Positions 35,168 to 43,973 of a stretch of DNA of 64,000 nucleotides are shown here, piece after piece; within the stretch, counting starts at the first letter, position 1; every line of letters begins with the position of its first letter. The notes under the pieces are model-generated. The model was not told where the DNA came from, did not search any database, and saw nothing but the letters and a program-made list of their open reading frames with translations. The position numbers and the translations under genes are program-made. Source of the DNA: Janibacter alkaliphilus. GTDB taxonomy: Bacteria; Actinomycetota; Actinomycetes; Actinomycetales; Dermatophilaceae. Where the stretch lies: the NCBI RefSeq assembly GCF_013408565.1, contig NZ_JACBZX010000001.1, forward strand, positions 992,001-1,056,000. The letters run 5' to 3'.

Positions 35168-36793
35168 CTAGCGGGTGGTCAGGCGCATCCGGATCTCGGC
35201 GCCGTCGTCGGTGCTCGAGACCGTCATCCCGGCCGAGGAGAGCGCCTCGGCGGCGCGCCGGTCCTCCTCGGTCATCTCGTCGCCGTAGGTGGCCACGAGC
35301 TGCTCGATGTCGAGGTAGCCGATGATCTGGGCGTCGTCGGCGTCCGGGACGGCGTCCTGGTAGCGCTCGGTGTCGCCGAGGCCGTCACCGTTGGCCACGG
35401 TGTCGGCGTACTTCTGGTCGATGCCGACCGCGTGCCGGGAGTCGGCGCCGGAGGCGATGACCAGCGGCGTGGCCGACCGGGCGCTCGCACCGACGAGCTT
35501 GTCCAGGGCGCTGCGCTCGCCGTCGGTGCGGACCGCGACGTTCGGCTCGCCGTTCGCGTTCTTCCCGCCGACCGCGAGGACCGTGTCGTTGCCCAGGGCG
35601 GCGGAGATGTCGTCCGGCACGCTGAGCCCGGTCTCGGCCTGGAGGTCGCTCAGGCCGTCCTGCCAGGCCTGGTCGCCGACCGTCGGCTTGAGGGTCGACT
35701 CGATGTCCGACCAGCGCTCGGTGAGGGCGTCGCCCATCCCGCTGGCGCCGAGCGCGCCGAGGGTGTCCTCGGGCAGCTGGCCCACCGAGGGGCTCTGGTC
35801 GCCGAGCTGGGCGCCCTCGGTGCCGGTGACCTTGGCGAAGAGCTCCACCGTGGGACCGTCGAAGCGCAGCGCCATCGCGGTGCGCCCGGTGGCCTCGACC
35901 GGCGGGACGCTGCTGGTGCTGGACGACTGCTGGGCGAGCTCGCTGACCTTCCCCTGGTCCATCCAGGCGGTGGCCACGCCGTCCTCGCCGAGGGCGTCCA
36001 TGTCGTCGGAGAAGGTGTCGCTCTCGGCGAGGCTGTCCGAGGCGCCGGTGACCCGGTCGACGACGGACTGCTCCTCACCGCAGATCATGAAGTCCTCGTC
36101 GACCCCGCACGCGCTCTGGCCGCCGGCGGTCAGCGCGTCCACGCTGTCCTCGGCCGCCCCGGTGTCGGTGACGGCGAGCGCGAGGACGACCTCCGGCTCG
36201 CCGCCGTCGGTGCTGGGCAGCACGCCCATGCCGATCCGGTCACCGAGCCAGGGCTCGACGTCCTGGGCGTAGTCGACGCCCTGCAGGCCGCCGTCCTCCT
36301 GGAGCGCCTCGAAGATCTCCTTCTTCGGGTCGCCGTCGGCATCGACGTCGGCGTCGGGGAACTTGCTGAAGAACCGCAGCGCGTCGACCTTCTGGTCTGC
36401 CGAGGGGTCGAGGTCCACCTTGGCGAAGGCGACGGTGTCGCCGGGCAGCGCCTCCTCGGGCTGCGGACCGCCCCCGGAGAGCATCGACCAGGCGAAGGCG
36501 CCGCCACCGGCGACCGCCCCCAGCCCGATCACCCCGGCCGCACCGGCCGCGGCGATCTTCAGGCCGCGACGGGAGCGCTGCGGCTGCTGCACCGGGCTCT
36601 GCTGCGGGTAGGACCCACCGGCCTGGGCGTAGCCGCCCGGGGCCTGCGGCTGGCCGTAGCCAGACTGGGGCTGGCCGTAGCCGGGCTGCGGCGGCGGCTG
36701 CTGGCCGTATCCGGCCTGAGGCTGGCCGTAGCCAGACTGCGGCGATCCGTACCCGGGCGGCGGTCCGGGCTGTCCTGGCGGCGGCTGAGTCAT
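35168..36793 (-). CDS. DUF3352 membrane-anchored protein
   Basis: A 541-residue protein. The first 75 residues are Pro/Gly/Gln/Tyr-rich repeats (units like GYGQPQ). One transmembrane helix follows (about 80-105, IAAAGAAGVIGLGAVAGGGAFAW), then a large extracellular domain starting LPGDTVAFAKVDLDPSADQKVDALRFF, the signature of actinobacterial DUF3352 proteins. Function unknown; the topology is that of a surface protein with an intrinsically disordered cytosolic tail. GGGGAGACATC precedes the ATG at 36793. Confidence 0.85.
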   Translation of the reverse strand: MTQPPPGQPGPPPGYGSPQSGYGQPQAGYGQQPPPQPGYGQPQSGYGQPQAPGGYAQAGGSYPQQSPVQQPQRSRRGLKIAAAGAAGVIGLGAVAGGGAFAWSMLSGGGPQPEEALPGDTVAFAKVDLDPSADQKVDALRFFSKFPDADVDADGDPKKEIFEALQEDGGLQGVDYAQDVEPWLGDRIGMGVLPSTDGGEPEVVLALAVTDTGAAEDSVDALTAGGQSACGVDEDFMICGEEQSVVDRVTGASDSLAESDTFSDDMDALGEDGVATAWMDQGKVSELAQQSSSTSSVPPVEATGRTAMALRFDGPTVELFAKVTGTEGAQLGDQSPSVGQLPEDTLGALGASGMGDALTERWSDIESTLKPTVGDQAWQDGLSDLQAETGLSVPDDISAALGNDTVLAVGGKNANGEPNVAVRTDGERSALDKLVGASARSATPLVIASGADSRHAVGIDQKYADTVANGDGLGDTERYQDAVPDADDAQIIGYLDIEQLVATYGDEMTEEDRRAAEALSSAGMTVSSTDDGAEIRMRLTTR

Positions 36794-36888
36794 GATGTCT
36801 CCCCTGTCTGGTCGAGCTGGCGCGCCCAGCCTAGGCAGCGGACCCGCCCCACCACCATGGGGAGTCCTACCCACACGACCCCGCACGA

Positions 36889-36924
36889 CGGACGGCGACG
36901 CCCCAGGTGGGGCGCCGCCGTCCG
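36889..36924. terminator. terminator of the rpsF-ssb-rpsR-rplI operon
   Basis: CGGACGGCG-A-CGCCCC (36889-36904) pairs with GGGGCG-C-CGCCGTCCG (36909-36924): 16 positions with one mismatch, loop AGGT. It stands about 20 bp after the rplI stop in the direction of transcription. Confidence 0.8.
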
Positions 36925-36942
36925 GTCACGGGGTCGGGCCGG

Positions 36943-37389
36943 TCAGCCGGCGACGACCTCGAGGGTGAGGGTCGCCTGGACCTCCGGGTGCAGACGGACC
37001 TGCGCCCGGGCCGGGCCGACGCTCTTGATCGGCGTGGGGATCTCGATGGTGCGCCGGTCGATCGCCGGGCCACCGCCGGCCGCGACCGCCTCGGCGATCT
37101 CCTTGCTGGTGACCGCGCCGAAGAGGCGACCGGAGTCGCCGGCGTGGGCGGTCACGGTGACCTGCTGGGCCTCGAGGTTGCCCTTGATCGACCGGGCCTC
37201 CTCGAGGGACTTCACGGCCCGCGCGGCCTTGGAGGCGGCGATCGCGTCGACCTGCTTCTGGCCGCCCTTCGTCCAGGCCGTGGCCAGGCCACGGCGGTAG
37301 AGGAAGTTGCGGGCGTAGCCCGGCTTGACGTCGACGACGTCACCGGCCGTGCCGAGGCCGGAGACCTCGTGGGTGAGGATGACCTTCAT
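36943..37389 (-). CDS. rplI: 50S ribosomal protein L9
   Basis: 148 residues, the usual length for L9. The N-terminal domain [30 protein letters not shown] is highly conserved, with the rRNA-binding Gly-Tyr-x-R-N-[FY]-L; a long connecting helix follows and the C-terminal domain has [16 protein letters not shown]. It is the last gene of the conserved rpsF-ssb-rpsR-rplI operon and is followed by a strong hairpin. Confidence 0.98.
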   Translation of the reverse strand: MKVILTHEVSGLGTAGDVVDVKPGYARNFLYRRGLATAWTKGGQKQVDAIAASKAARAVKSLEEARSIKGNLEAQQVTVTAHAGDSGRLFGAVTSKEIAEAVAAGGGPAIDRRTIEIPTPIKSVGPARAQVRLHPEVQATLTLEVVAG

Positions 37390-37425
37390 GTTCTCGCTCC
37401 TAGCTCGTCGGTCTCGGGCCCGCGG

Positions 37426-37662
37426 TCAGCGGTTGCTCGAGGAGTAGGGCAGCAGGGCCATCTCACGGGCGTTCTTCACGGCCGTGGCGATGCGACGCTG
37501 CTCCTGGACGCTCACCCCGGTGACCCGGCGGGCGCGGATCTTGCCGCGGTCCGAGATGAACTTCCGCAGCAGGGCCGCGTCCTTGTAGTCGATCTTCTCG
37601 ACCTTCGCCGCCTTCAGCGGGTTGGCCTTCTTCTTGGGCTTGCGCACTACGGGCTTGGCCAT
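37426..37662 (-). CDS. rpsR: 30S ribosomal protein S18
   Basis: 78 residues starting [12 protein letters not shown], then the conserved core [55 protein letters not shown] segment. The start is fixed by AAGGAG nine bases before the ATG at 37662; a six-residue in-frame extension has no such site. S18 binds the 30S platform next to S6, encoded three genes upstream. There are no zinc-binding cysteines, so it is the Cys-free form. Confidence 0.97.
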   Translation of the reverse strand: MAKPVVRKPKKKANPLKAAKVEKIDYKDAALLRKFISDRGKIRARRVTGVSVQEQRRIATAVKNAREMALLPYSSSNR

Positions 37663-37746
37663 CGTGGTGCTCTCCTTCATCTCTGAGAGCCCGAGGTTGG
37701 TCCCCGGGATGGGTGTTTCGGTGGGTCGAGACGCCTCGCGGGCGGA

Positions 37747-38361
37747 TCAGAAGGGGGGCTCGTCGTAGCTGGGCGCGTTGCCCCAGCCACCGCCACCCTG
37801 GCCGCCGCCCTGCTGGCCGCCACCCTGGCCGCCGCCGGAGGGCTGTCCGCCGCCCCAGCCGCCGCCCTGGTTGCCGCCACCCTGCTGACCGCCGGTCGAC
37901 CAGGGGTCGTCGGACTGGCCACCCTGGCCGCCGAAGCCGCCCTGGTTGCCACCGCCCTGCTGGCCGCCGCCGAAGCCGCCGCCACCGCCGCCGCGCTGGG
38001 TCTTGTTGACCTTCGCGGTGGCGTAGCGCAGCGACGGGCCGACCTCGTCGACCTGCATCTCCATGACGGAGCGCTTCTGACCGGTCTCCTTGTCCTCCCA
38101 GGAACGGGAGACCAGGCGACCCTGGACGACGACACGGGTCCCACGCTGCAGCGACTCCGCCACGTTCTCGGCGGCCTCACGCCACACCGAGCACCGCATG
38201 AAGAGGGTCTCGGCGTCCTTCCACTCGTTGCTCTGACGGTCGAAGAACCGCGGCGTGGAGGCCACGGTGAAGTTGGCCACCGCTGCCCCGTTCGGCGTGA
38301 AACGCAGCTCGGGGTCGGCGGTGAGGTTGCCGATGATCGTGATGACGGTGTCGCCTGCCAT
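37747..38361 (-). CDS. ssb: single-stranded DNA-binding protein
   Basis: 204 residues. The N-terminal OB fold has [48 protein letters not shown] and [18 protein letters not shown]. The C-terminal third is a Gly/Gln-rich flexible linker, and the extreme tail SYDEPPF carries the acidic-hydrophobic tip that recruits replication and repair partners. It binds ssDNA as a tetramer. The position between rpsF and rpsR is the standard one for the main replicative SSB in actinobacteria. Confidence 0.97.
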   Translation of the reverse strand: MAGDTVITIIGNLTADPELRFTPNGAAVANFTVASTPRFFDRQSNEWKDAETLFMRCSVWREAAENVAESLQRGTRVVVQGRLVSRSWEDKETGQKRSVMEMQVDEVGPSLRYATAKVNKTQRGGGGGGFGGGQQGGGNQGGFGGQGGQSDDPWSTGGQQGGGNQGGGWGGGQPSGGGQGGGQQGGGQGGGGWGNAPSYDEPPF

Positions 38362-38452
38362 GTGTGGTCCTTGCCTGCTGGTGGGCGTGCGGGGTGCGAG
38401 TTCTCGTCTCGGGTGGGCCGCCGTCACCGACGGCCGGAGGTGACGCCTGGTC

Positions 38453-38740
38453 TCAGGCGTCGACGCGCATGAGCTTGGTGCGCACGACCTGCTCGGAGAG
38501 GCCGAGCTGACGGTCCAGCTCCTGGCTCGTCGCCGGCTCGCAGGTCAGGGTGGCGACGGCGTAGATGCCCTCGGCCTTCTTGTTGATCTCGTAGGCGAGA
38601 CGCCGCCGGCCCCAGTGGTCGACGTTGTCCACGGTGCCGCCGTCCTTGGTGACGACGCCGAGGAACTTCTCGAACGTCGGGGCGATCGTCCGCTCGTCGA
38701 GCTCGGGGTCGAAGATGACCATGAGTTCGTACTGACGCAT
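38453..38740 (-). CDS. rpsF: 30S ribosomal protein S6
   Basis: 95 residues, the family length. [43 protein letters not shown] and [10 protein letters not shown] are typical S6 segments. No extended acidic tail is present. It is the first gene of the rpsF-ssb-rpsR-rplI operon; the 219-bp upstream gap holds a good promoter (38843-38872) and an untranslated leader of about 95 bases, in which many bacteria keep an S6:S18 autoregulatory structure that I could not verify here. Confidence 0.98.
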   Translation of the reverse strand: MRQYELMVIFDPELDERTIAPTFEKFLGVVTKDGGTVDNVDHWGRRRLAYEINKKAEGIYAVATLTCEPATSQELDRQLGLSEQVVRTKLMRVDA

Positions 38741-38842
38741 GCTGAGGAACCCGCCTCCTTCGGTCTTCGCGGTCACGGTCTCTCCGTGACAGGAGGGTTG
38801 TGCATGTGCCGCTGCGCCGCCGACGGCGACGCAGGACCGCAC

Positions 38843-38872
38843 AAGAGTAGCCGCTGAGGCCCCGGACAGCCA
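38843..38872 (-). promoter_or_regulatory. promoter of rpsF operon
   Basis: On the minus strand TTGGCT (38872-38867) and TACTCT (38848-38843) are separated by 18 bp, matching housekeeping -35 and -10 elements. Transcription would begin near 38836, leaving about 95 bases of leader before rpsF. Confidence 0.5.
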
Positions 38873-38959
38873 AAGCCTCACGGCCGCCGCGAAGGACGCC
38901 TGCCCGCAGACCGCGAACCCTCCGTGGACCCTCGGTCAGCCCCTCCGCCGACCAGGCTG

Positions 38960-40297
38960 TCAGCCCGCGCCGACGGCGGCCACCGGCTCGGCCGGCCTGT
39001 GGACGTCCGGGTCGTCTCCGTCGTCCCTGGGGACGGGCGGGTTGTCCACGGGGGTGTACCAGAGGCTCCACATGACGAAGGCCCAGGCGAAGGCGCGGGC
39101 CAGCACGACCACCGCGTACCAGGCCGGTGGCAGGCCCTTGTCGGCGTCGGTGCCGTAGCCGATGTAGAGCCACAGCGCCGAGGCGTGCACCGCCTCGACG
39201 GCCACCAGCCCCAGGTGGGTGCGCCAGGAGATCCCGGCGAGGATCGCCAGCGGCAGCAGCCAGAGCACGGCCTGCACCGGCAGGCTCTTGCCGAGCAGAA
39301 CCATGAGCGGCAGGGCGAAGGCGAGCACCTGCGCCCAGGTGGCCGGCCGCCAGGCGTCCCGGGCCAGCAGCACCGCGCCGAGCACGGCCAGCACGCAGCC
39401 GGCCAGCGCGACCACGGTCACCGACCACACCGGCAGCGGGAAGCCCAGCAGCTCGGGGATCTGGACGAGCGCGCCGTAGCCCGCCGGCGCCTCCCACCAC
39501 CGCCGCAGCGGGCCCAGCACGAGCCCCGGCCGCAGGGCGAGCAGCGCGAGCACGCTCACCGCGACGACGGCCAGGGCCACCAGCACCGTGCGCACCGCGG
39601 CCGGGCGCCGATCCAGGCGCGGCGCCGCGGCGAGCAGCGCCACCGGCGCCAGCCAGACCCAGGCGTGCCCGAGCAGGGCCAGCCCGAGCAGCACCCCGGC
39701 CGTGGTCGGTCGTCGGGCCTGGAGGGCGAGCATGGCCCCGAGCAGCAGCGAGACGACGAGCAGGTCGGGCGAGAGCAGGGCGGCGACGACGTAGGCCGGG
39801 GTCAGCGCCAGCTGGGTGGCCAGGTCGAGGCGACCGGGACGCAGCCGGCCCACGCACCACACCGAGACCGCCGCGGCCGCGGTGATCAGCACGGCCCACA
39901 GCGCGACGTACCAGCGGCTGGCGTCCAGCCAGCTCTCCCCCGGCACGACGCCGCCGAGCAGGGCCATCAGCCCGGACAGCAGCGGCATCTGCTCCAGGTC
40001 CCCCTGACCGCCGGCCCAGCCGGCCAGGCCGGCGTCCAGCCCGCCGAGCTGGTACTGCGCGGGCAGGTCGGAGAAGCAGCCGCGCCAGAACTGCTCGTCA
40101 CCGTTCCAGCCGTTGGCGATGCAGTGGCCCTGCCGGGTGACCGCGAGCGACATCGGCAGCGCCACCATGACGACGATGAGCGGCAGCAGCCGACCGGCGG
40201 AGCGGTTGCGCGCCGCGGCGTGCCGCCCGAGCGGCCCGCCGATCACCGGCGAGGCCTCCACGGGCAGCAGGTCGCCCGGCACGCGCTCCCGGGGCAT
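38960..40297 (-). CDS. GT-87-like integral membrane glycosyltransferase
   Basis: A 445-residue protein with about ten membrane helices and few polar loops, e.g. LDLATQLALTPAYVVAALLSPDLLVVSLLLGAMLALQARR. In mycobacteria the gene between ponA1 and rpsF (Rv0051 position) encodes a similar membrane protein of the polyprenyl-phosphate-sugar-using GT-87/DUF2029 type, and position and topology agree here. It presumably adds a mannose- or arabinose-like residue to an envelope glycoconjugate. The start codon overlaps the ponA stop (TGATG), so translation is coupled to the peptidoglycan synthase. Confidence 0.78.
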   Translation of the reverse strand: MPRERVPGDLLPVEASPVIGGPLGRHAAARNRSAGRLLPLIVVMVALPMSLAVTRQGHCIANGWNGDEQFWRGCFSDLPAQYQLGGLDAGLAGWAGGQGDLEQMPLLSGLMALLGGVVPGESWLDASRWYVALWAVLITAAAAVSVWCVGRLRPGRLDLATQLALTPAYVVAALLSPDLLVVSLLLGAMLALQARRPTTAGVLLGLALLGHAWVWLAPVALLAAAPRLDRRPAAVRTVLVALAVVAVSVLALLALRPGLVLGPLRRWWEAPAGYGALVQIPELLGFPLPVWSVTVVALAGCVLAVLGAVLLARDAWRPATWAQVLAFALPLMVLLGKSLPVQAVLWLLPLAILAGISWRTHLGLVAVEAVHASALWLYIGYGTDADKGLPPAWYAVVVLARAFAWAFVMWSLWYTPVDNPPVPRDDGDDPDVHRPAEPVAAVGAG

Positions 40298-42699
40298 CAG
40301 TCCGCGGTGCTCATCCGGCTGGCGCTGGAGCCCGACGACGGTGCCCGGGTCGAGGACCCGCCGCCGCTGCTCGTCGGCCGGCTGGTCGACGAGGGCCGCG
40401 AGGTCGTCGTGGGTCTCGACGTCGTCGGCCGGGACGTGCTGGTCGAGCTGCTGCGGGTGGATGTCGAGCTGGACGTGGACGAGCTGGAGGAGCTCGACGA
40501 CGAGCTGGACGAGCTCGACGACGAGCTGGACGAGCTCGACGAGCTGCTGCTCGAGGAGCTCGACGACGAGCTGGAGGTGCTCGTCGAGGTGGGCGCCGGG
40601 GCCTGCGTGGTCGTCGGCGCCGGGGCCTGCGTGGTGGTGATCGGCGCCGGGGCCTCGTCGTTGTCCTGAGGCTCCCAGGTGACCCCGCCCAGCGGGGGCA
40701 TGTCGGCCACGTCACGGCCCTCGAGCGCGTCGATCATGTAGTCCGTCCAGATCTCCGCGGGCACGCTGCCTCCGGTGATCTCGGAGTAGCCGCCCATGTT
40801 GACCAGCTGGTTCTCCTCGGTGAGCGAGCCGTCCCCGCGGTACATCCCGACCGAGGTCGCCATCTGGTTCGGGGTGAAGCCGTCGAACCAGGCGGCGTAG
40901 TTGTTCGAGGTGGTGCCGGTCTTGCCGCCGACCGGGCGGCCGAGGTTACCCACGGTCGGCGCGGTGCCGCCGGACTCGCCGACGTGGCTCATCGCGTTCA
41001 TCGCGTCCCGGGCGACGTCCTCGGGGATGACCCGCTCGACCTCCTGCTCGACCTCGTAGTCGAGCTCGTAGGCGCCGGAGCCCTCCACCGAGCGGATGAG
41101 GTAGGGCTGGGCGCGGCGCCCCTCGGCGGCGATGGTGGCGTAGGCGTTGGCCATGTCCAGCACCCGCACCGAGTCGGTGCCGAAGACGTTCGAGGGCACC
41201 GTGGACATGTCGGTCGGCTCGCCGTTGCTGTAGGCGCGGGCGCCGGCCGCCTCGGCCATCTCGGCGGTGGCCTTCGGGGTGGCCGCGAGGTTGAGCTGGG
41301 CGTAGTAGGTGTTGATCGACTTCTGGGTGGCGGTGGTCATGTTCACCGGCCCGTAGGAGGCGTTCCCGAAGTTGACCACGCCGCCGTTGCGCTGGACGTC
41401 GGTGGCGCCGGACCCGGTGTAGGCGAAGTCGTTGTCGTACCAGGGGCTGGAGCCGCTGTAGGTCGTCCCCAGCGGGATGCCCCGGTCGAGGGCGGCGAGC
41501 ATGGTGAAGGGCTTCATCGTCGACCCGGCCTGCATCGCCCCGTCGGTGGCGGTGTTGAAGAAGCCGTACTTCCCCTTCGTGAAGCTCTCGCCGCCGTACA
41601 TCGTGGTGATCGCCCCGTCGTCGGGCCGCACCGAGACCAGCCCGATGTGCAGGTCGGAGGTGTTCTCCCCGGTCGGCCGGTGCTCCTTGACCGCCGCCGC
41701 CGCAGCCTCCTGGTCCTCCTTGTCGATGGTGGTGACGATCTTGAAGCCACCACGGTCGATGTCGGCGTCGCTGAGCTCGAGCCGGTTGCGCAGCTCGTTG
41801 CGAACCTCCTCGGTGATGTAGCCGATGTCGGTGTCGTTCTCGGTGATCGGCTCCGGGTCGGTGGTCTCGGGGAGGGTCTGCTCCTGGCGCTCGGCCTGGG
41901 TCATCCAGCCCTGCTCGACCATCCCGTCGAGGACGTACTCCCAGCGCTCGGTGACCGCCTCGGTCTGCTCCTCGCCCAGGCCGGGGTCGTACAGGGAGGG
42001 ACCCCGGATGACGCTGGCCAGCAGCGCGCCCTCGCTCGCGGTGAGCTCGTCGACGTCTTTGTCGAAGTAGGCCCGGGAGGCGGTCTGGATGCCGTCGGCG
42101 TTGCGGCCGAAGTAGATGGTGTTGAGGTAGTTCTCGAGGATCTCCTCCTTGGAGAGCTCACGGTCGATCTTGACCGAGATGAGGATCTCCTTGGCCTTGC
42201 GGCTGATCGTCTGGTCCTGGGTGAGGAAGTAGTTCTTCACGTACTGCTGGGTGATCGTCGAGCCGCCCTGCTGCTCGCCGCCGCGCACCGCCACCCCGAC
42301 CGCACGGGCGATGCCGCTGGGCGAGATGCCACGGTTCTCGTAGAAGCTGCGATCCTCCGCGGCGAGGAAGGCCTGCTGCACATGCTCGGGCACCTCGTCG
42401 AGCTCGACCGACTCGCGGTTGACCTTGGCGATCCGGTCCATCTCGGTCTTGCCGTCGGAGTAGTAGAGCACCGAGGCCTGGGAGACCGCCCGGTCGTTGG
42501 GCTCTGGGATGTCGGTCATCGCGTAGGCGATCCCGATCCCCACGCACAGCAGCACGAAGACACCGGCGATGCCGAGCAGGGTCCGCCGGACCCACATCCG
42601 CCAGCCCCTCGGGCGGTTCTTGGCACGCTTCCGCCGCTTCTCGTTGAGCTGGCGGGCGCGCTCGCGGAGCTGGGCGCGCGAGAGGGGGGAGCTGGACAT
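40297..42699 (-). CDS. ponA: class A penicillin-binding protein (bifunctional transglycosylase/transpeptidase)
   Basis: An 800-residue protein: cytosolic basic N-terminus, one helix (about 38-62), a GT51 transglycosylase domain with AAEDRSFYENRGI and GGSTITQQYVKNYFL, then a transpeptidase domain with S-x-x-K in GSTMKPF (about residue 392), S-x-N in KSINTYY and K-T-G in GGKTGTTSN (about 593). These polymerise and cross-link peptidoglycan outside the membrane. The last 130 residues are remarkable: TTTQAPAP repeats, a run of over 30 serines, then Thr/Ser/Arg/Pro. It is probably a disordered wall-spanning or O-glycosylated tail. It is coupled to the GT-87 gene. Confidence 0.96.
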   Translation of the reverse strand: MSSSPLSRAQLRERARQLNEKRRKRAKNRPRGWRMWVRRTLLGIAGVFVLLCVGIGIAYAMTDIPEPNDRAVSQASVLYYSDGKTEMDRIAKVNRESVELDEVPEHVQQAFLAAEDRSFYENRGISPSGIARAVGVAVRGGEQQGGSTITQQYVKNYFLTQDQTISRKAKEILISVKIDRELSKEEILENYLNTIYFGRNADGIQTASRAYFDKDVDELTASEGALLASVIRGPSLYDPGLGEEQTEAVTERWEYVLDGMVEQGWMTQAERQEQTLPETTDPEPITENDTDIGYITEEVRNELRNRLELSDADIDRGGFKIVTTIDKEDQEAAAAAVKEHRPTGENTSDLHIGLVSVRPDDGAITTMYGGESFTKGKYGFFNTATDGAMQAGSTMKPFTMLAALDRGIPLGTTYSGSSPWYDNDFAYTGSGATDVQRNGGVVNFGNASYGPVNMTTATQKSINTYYAQLNLAATPKATAEMAEAAGARAYSNGEPTDMSTVPSNVFGTDSVRVLDMANAYATIAAEGRRAQPYLIRSVEGSGAYELDYEVEQEVERVIPEDVARDAMNAMSHVGESGGTAPTVGNLGRPVGGKTGTTSNNYAAWFDGFTPNQMATSVGMYRGDGSLTEENQLVNMGGYSEITGGSVPAEIWTDYMIDALEGRDVADMPPLGGVTWEPQDNDEAPAPITTTQAPAPTTTQAPAPTSTSTSSSSSSSSSSSSSSSSSSSSSSSSSSSSSSSSSTSSSTSTRSSSTSTSRPTTSRPTTTSRPSSTSRPTSSGGGSSTRAPSSGSSASRMSTAD

Positions 42700-42736
42700 C
42701 GAGGTACCTCGTGGTGGGCGTACGCCCCGGCAGCGG

Positions 42737-42779
42737 CCAGGGACTAGCAGACCCCAGTATGAACGCTGCTAGCGCCTGG
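42737..42779. promoter_or_regulatory. inverted repeat bracketing the putative ponA -10 box
   Basis: CTAGCAG (42744-42750) and CTGCTAG (42766-42772) flank 15 bases; outside them CCAGG and CCTGG (42737-42741, 42775-42779) extend the symmetry. On the minus strand the enclosed sequence contains CATACT, a fair -10 box for ponA. It could be a repressor site, or a weak terminator of the sigma-factor operon that ends at 42780. Confidence 0.45.
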
Positions 42780-43973
42780 TCACGATTCCGGCGTCACGAC
42801 CGTGTACTGCGGTCCCACCTGCCACTCCCCGCTCTCGCCGACGATGTCGACGACGACCGCGGGGGTGTAGGCAGCGATCGTGTAGCAGCCGGTGGCCAGC
42901 ACCTCGGCACCCTCGGCGAGCTCGACCTCGGTCGCCACCGGGGCCTGCCCGCCACCGGAGAGGCGGCAGGAGACCTGGTAGGTGCCGGCCGGCAGGTCGA
43001 CCACGTCGACGAGGATCTCCGCGCAAGCCCCGGTCATCTCGCACAGGGCGGCGCTGGGCTGGGGGTCCAGCACCGGACCGAGGTAGAGCGGTCCCACCGT
43101 CGGCTCGCTGGTCGTGGGCTCGCTGGTGGTCGGCTCGCTCGTGGTCGGCTCGCTCGTGGTGGGCTCGCTCGTCGTCGGCTCGCTCGTCGTCGGCTCGCTG
43201 GTGGTCGGCTCGCTCGTCGTGGGCTCGCTGGTCGTGGGCTCGGGCTCGATCGGGTCGGTCGTCGGGCTCGAGGTCCCGTTCGGCTCCTGGAGGTCGCCTG
43301 TCGCCAGGTCGCCGCTCTTGGTCCAGCTGCTCTCGCTCGGCGCCGGCGGCTGCGGCGTGGGGCTCGTCGTCCGGGGCCGGGAGGCCGAGGTCTCCTGCCG
43401 CGTGCTGCTCGAGGTGCTCGAGGGCCCCTGAGCCGGTTCCCCGGCATCGCTCGTGGTGCTGCTGCGCGGCGCGGTGCTGCTCGGGGCGGGCTGGCGCGTC
43501 TCGGAGCTCCGCTCCGGGGTCACGGCCGGCGGGTCCACCCCGTCGTCCTCGGGCGCCGGGTCGACGGTGGTCGGCGGCAGCGGCGGGGGCACCGCACCGG
43601 GCGAGCTCTCCTGCTCGTCCCGGGTGCTGGACGGGGCGCTGCTGGACGACGAGGTGCTGGTGGCCGAGCTGGTCGAGGTCGACGACGGGCTCGTCGCCGC
43701 GCCGGACCCGTCGTCGTCCGGGCCGTTGATCGCCCCGAGGGTGATCGCCACGGCAGCCGCGGCGGCCACCAGCGCCCCGGCGGCCAGCACGATCGTCCGA
43801 CCGGTCCAGGCGACCGCTCCACCACCGGAGCCCGGGCCGCCCGACGAACCGCCGGACGCGCCGCCCGCCCCGCCGGTGATCGTGGCCACCCACTCGGTGG
43901 CCGAGAACTCGACGTCGCCGGCCCGGTCGGCGAAGAGCTCGCGGAGCTGCTGCTCGATGTCGCGCTCGTTCAC
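42780..43973 (-). CDS. membrane protein with Ser/Thr/Pro-rich ectodomain, partner of SigE-type sigma factor
   Basis: A 397-residue protein. An N-terminal cytosolic segment (MNERDIEQQLRELFADRAGDVEFSATEW) resembles short anti-sigma-type regions. One helix follows at about 58-82 (TIVLAAGALVAAAAAVAITLGA), then a long disordered Ser/Thr/Pro-rich part including nine EPTTS repeats, and a C-terminal beta-rich domain with two Cys pairs. The ATG overlaps the upstream sigma-factor stop by four bases, the usual layout for a sigma/anti-sigma pair, though no zinc-binding H-x-x-x-C-x-x-C motif is present. Role as regulator is inferred from context. Confidence 0.75.
   Translation of the reverse strand: MNERDIEQQLRELFADRAGDVEFSATEWVATITGGAGGASGGSSGGPGSGGGAVAWTGRTIVLAAGALVAAAAAVAITLGAINGPDDDGSGAATSPSSTSTSSATSTSSSSSAPSSTRDEQESSPGAVPPPLPPTTVDPAPEDDGVDPPAVTPERSSETRQPAPSSTAPRSSTTSDAGEPAQGPSSTSSSTRQETSASRPRTTSPTPQPPAPSESSWTKSGDLATGDLQEPNGTSSPTTDPIEPEPTTSEPTTSEPTTSEPTTSEPTTSEPTTSEPTTSEPTTSEPTTSEPTVGPLYLGPVLDPQPSAALCEMTGACAEILVDVVDLPAGTYQVSCRLSGGGQAPVATEVELAEGAEVLATGCYTIAAYTPAVVVDIVGESGEWQVGPQYTVVTPES
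43099..43242. repeat. 15-bp in-frame tandem repeat coding for EPTTS
   Basis: About nine tandem copies of a 15-bp unit such as GTGGTCGGCTCGCTC (minus strand, inside the Ser/Thr-rich membrane protein) vary only at wobble positions (GTCGT, GTGGT, GTCGTG). They encode the pentapeptide E-P-T-T-S and are likely to vary in copy number between strains. Confidence 0.9.

Noticed and set aside
34478..37300. A 940-codon plus-strand frame over the DUF3352 and rplI region
   Set aside because: Antisense to recognised genes including ribosomal protein L9; no domain pattern.
38924..40669. Plus-strand frame with an Asp/Glu/Leu-rich end (ELDDELDELDDEL)
   Set aside because: This is the antisense reading of the poly-serine tail of ponA and of the GT-87 gene.
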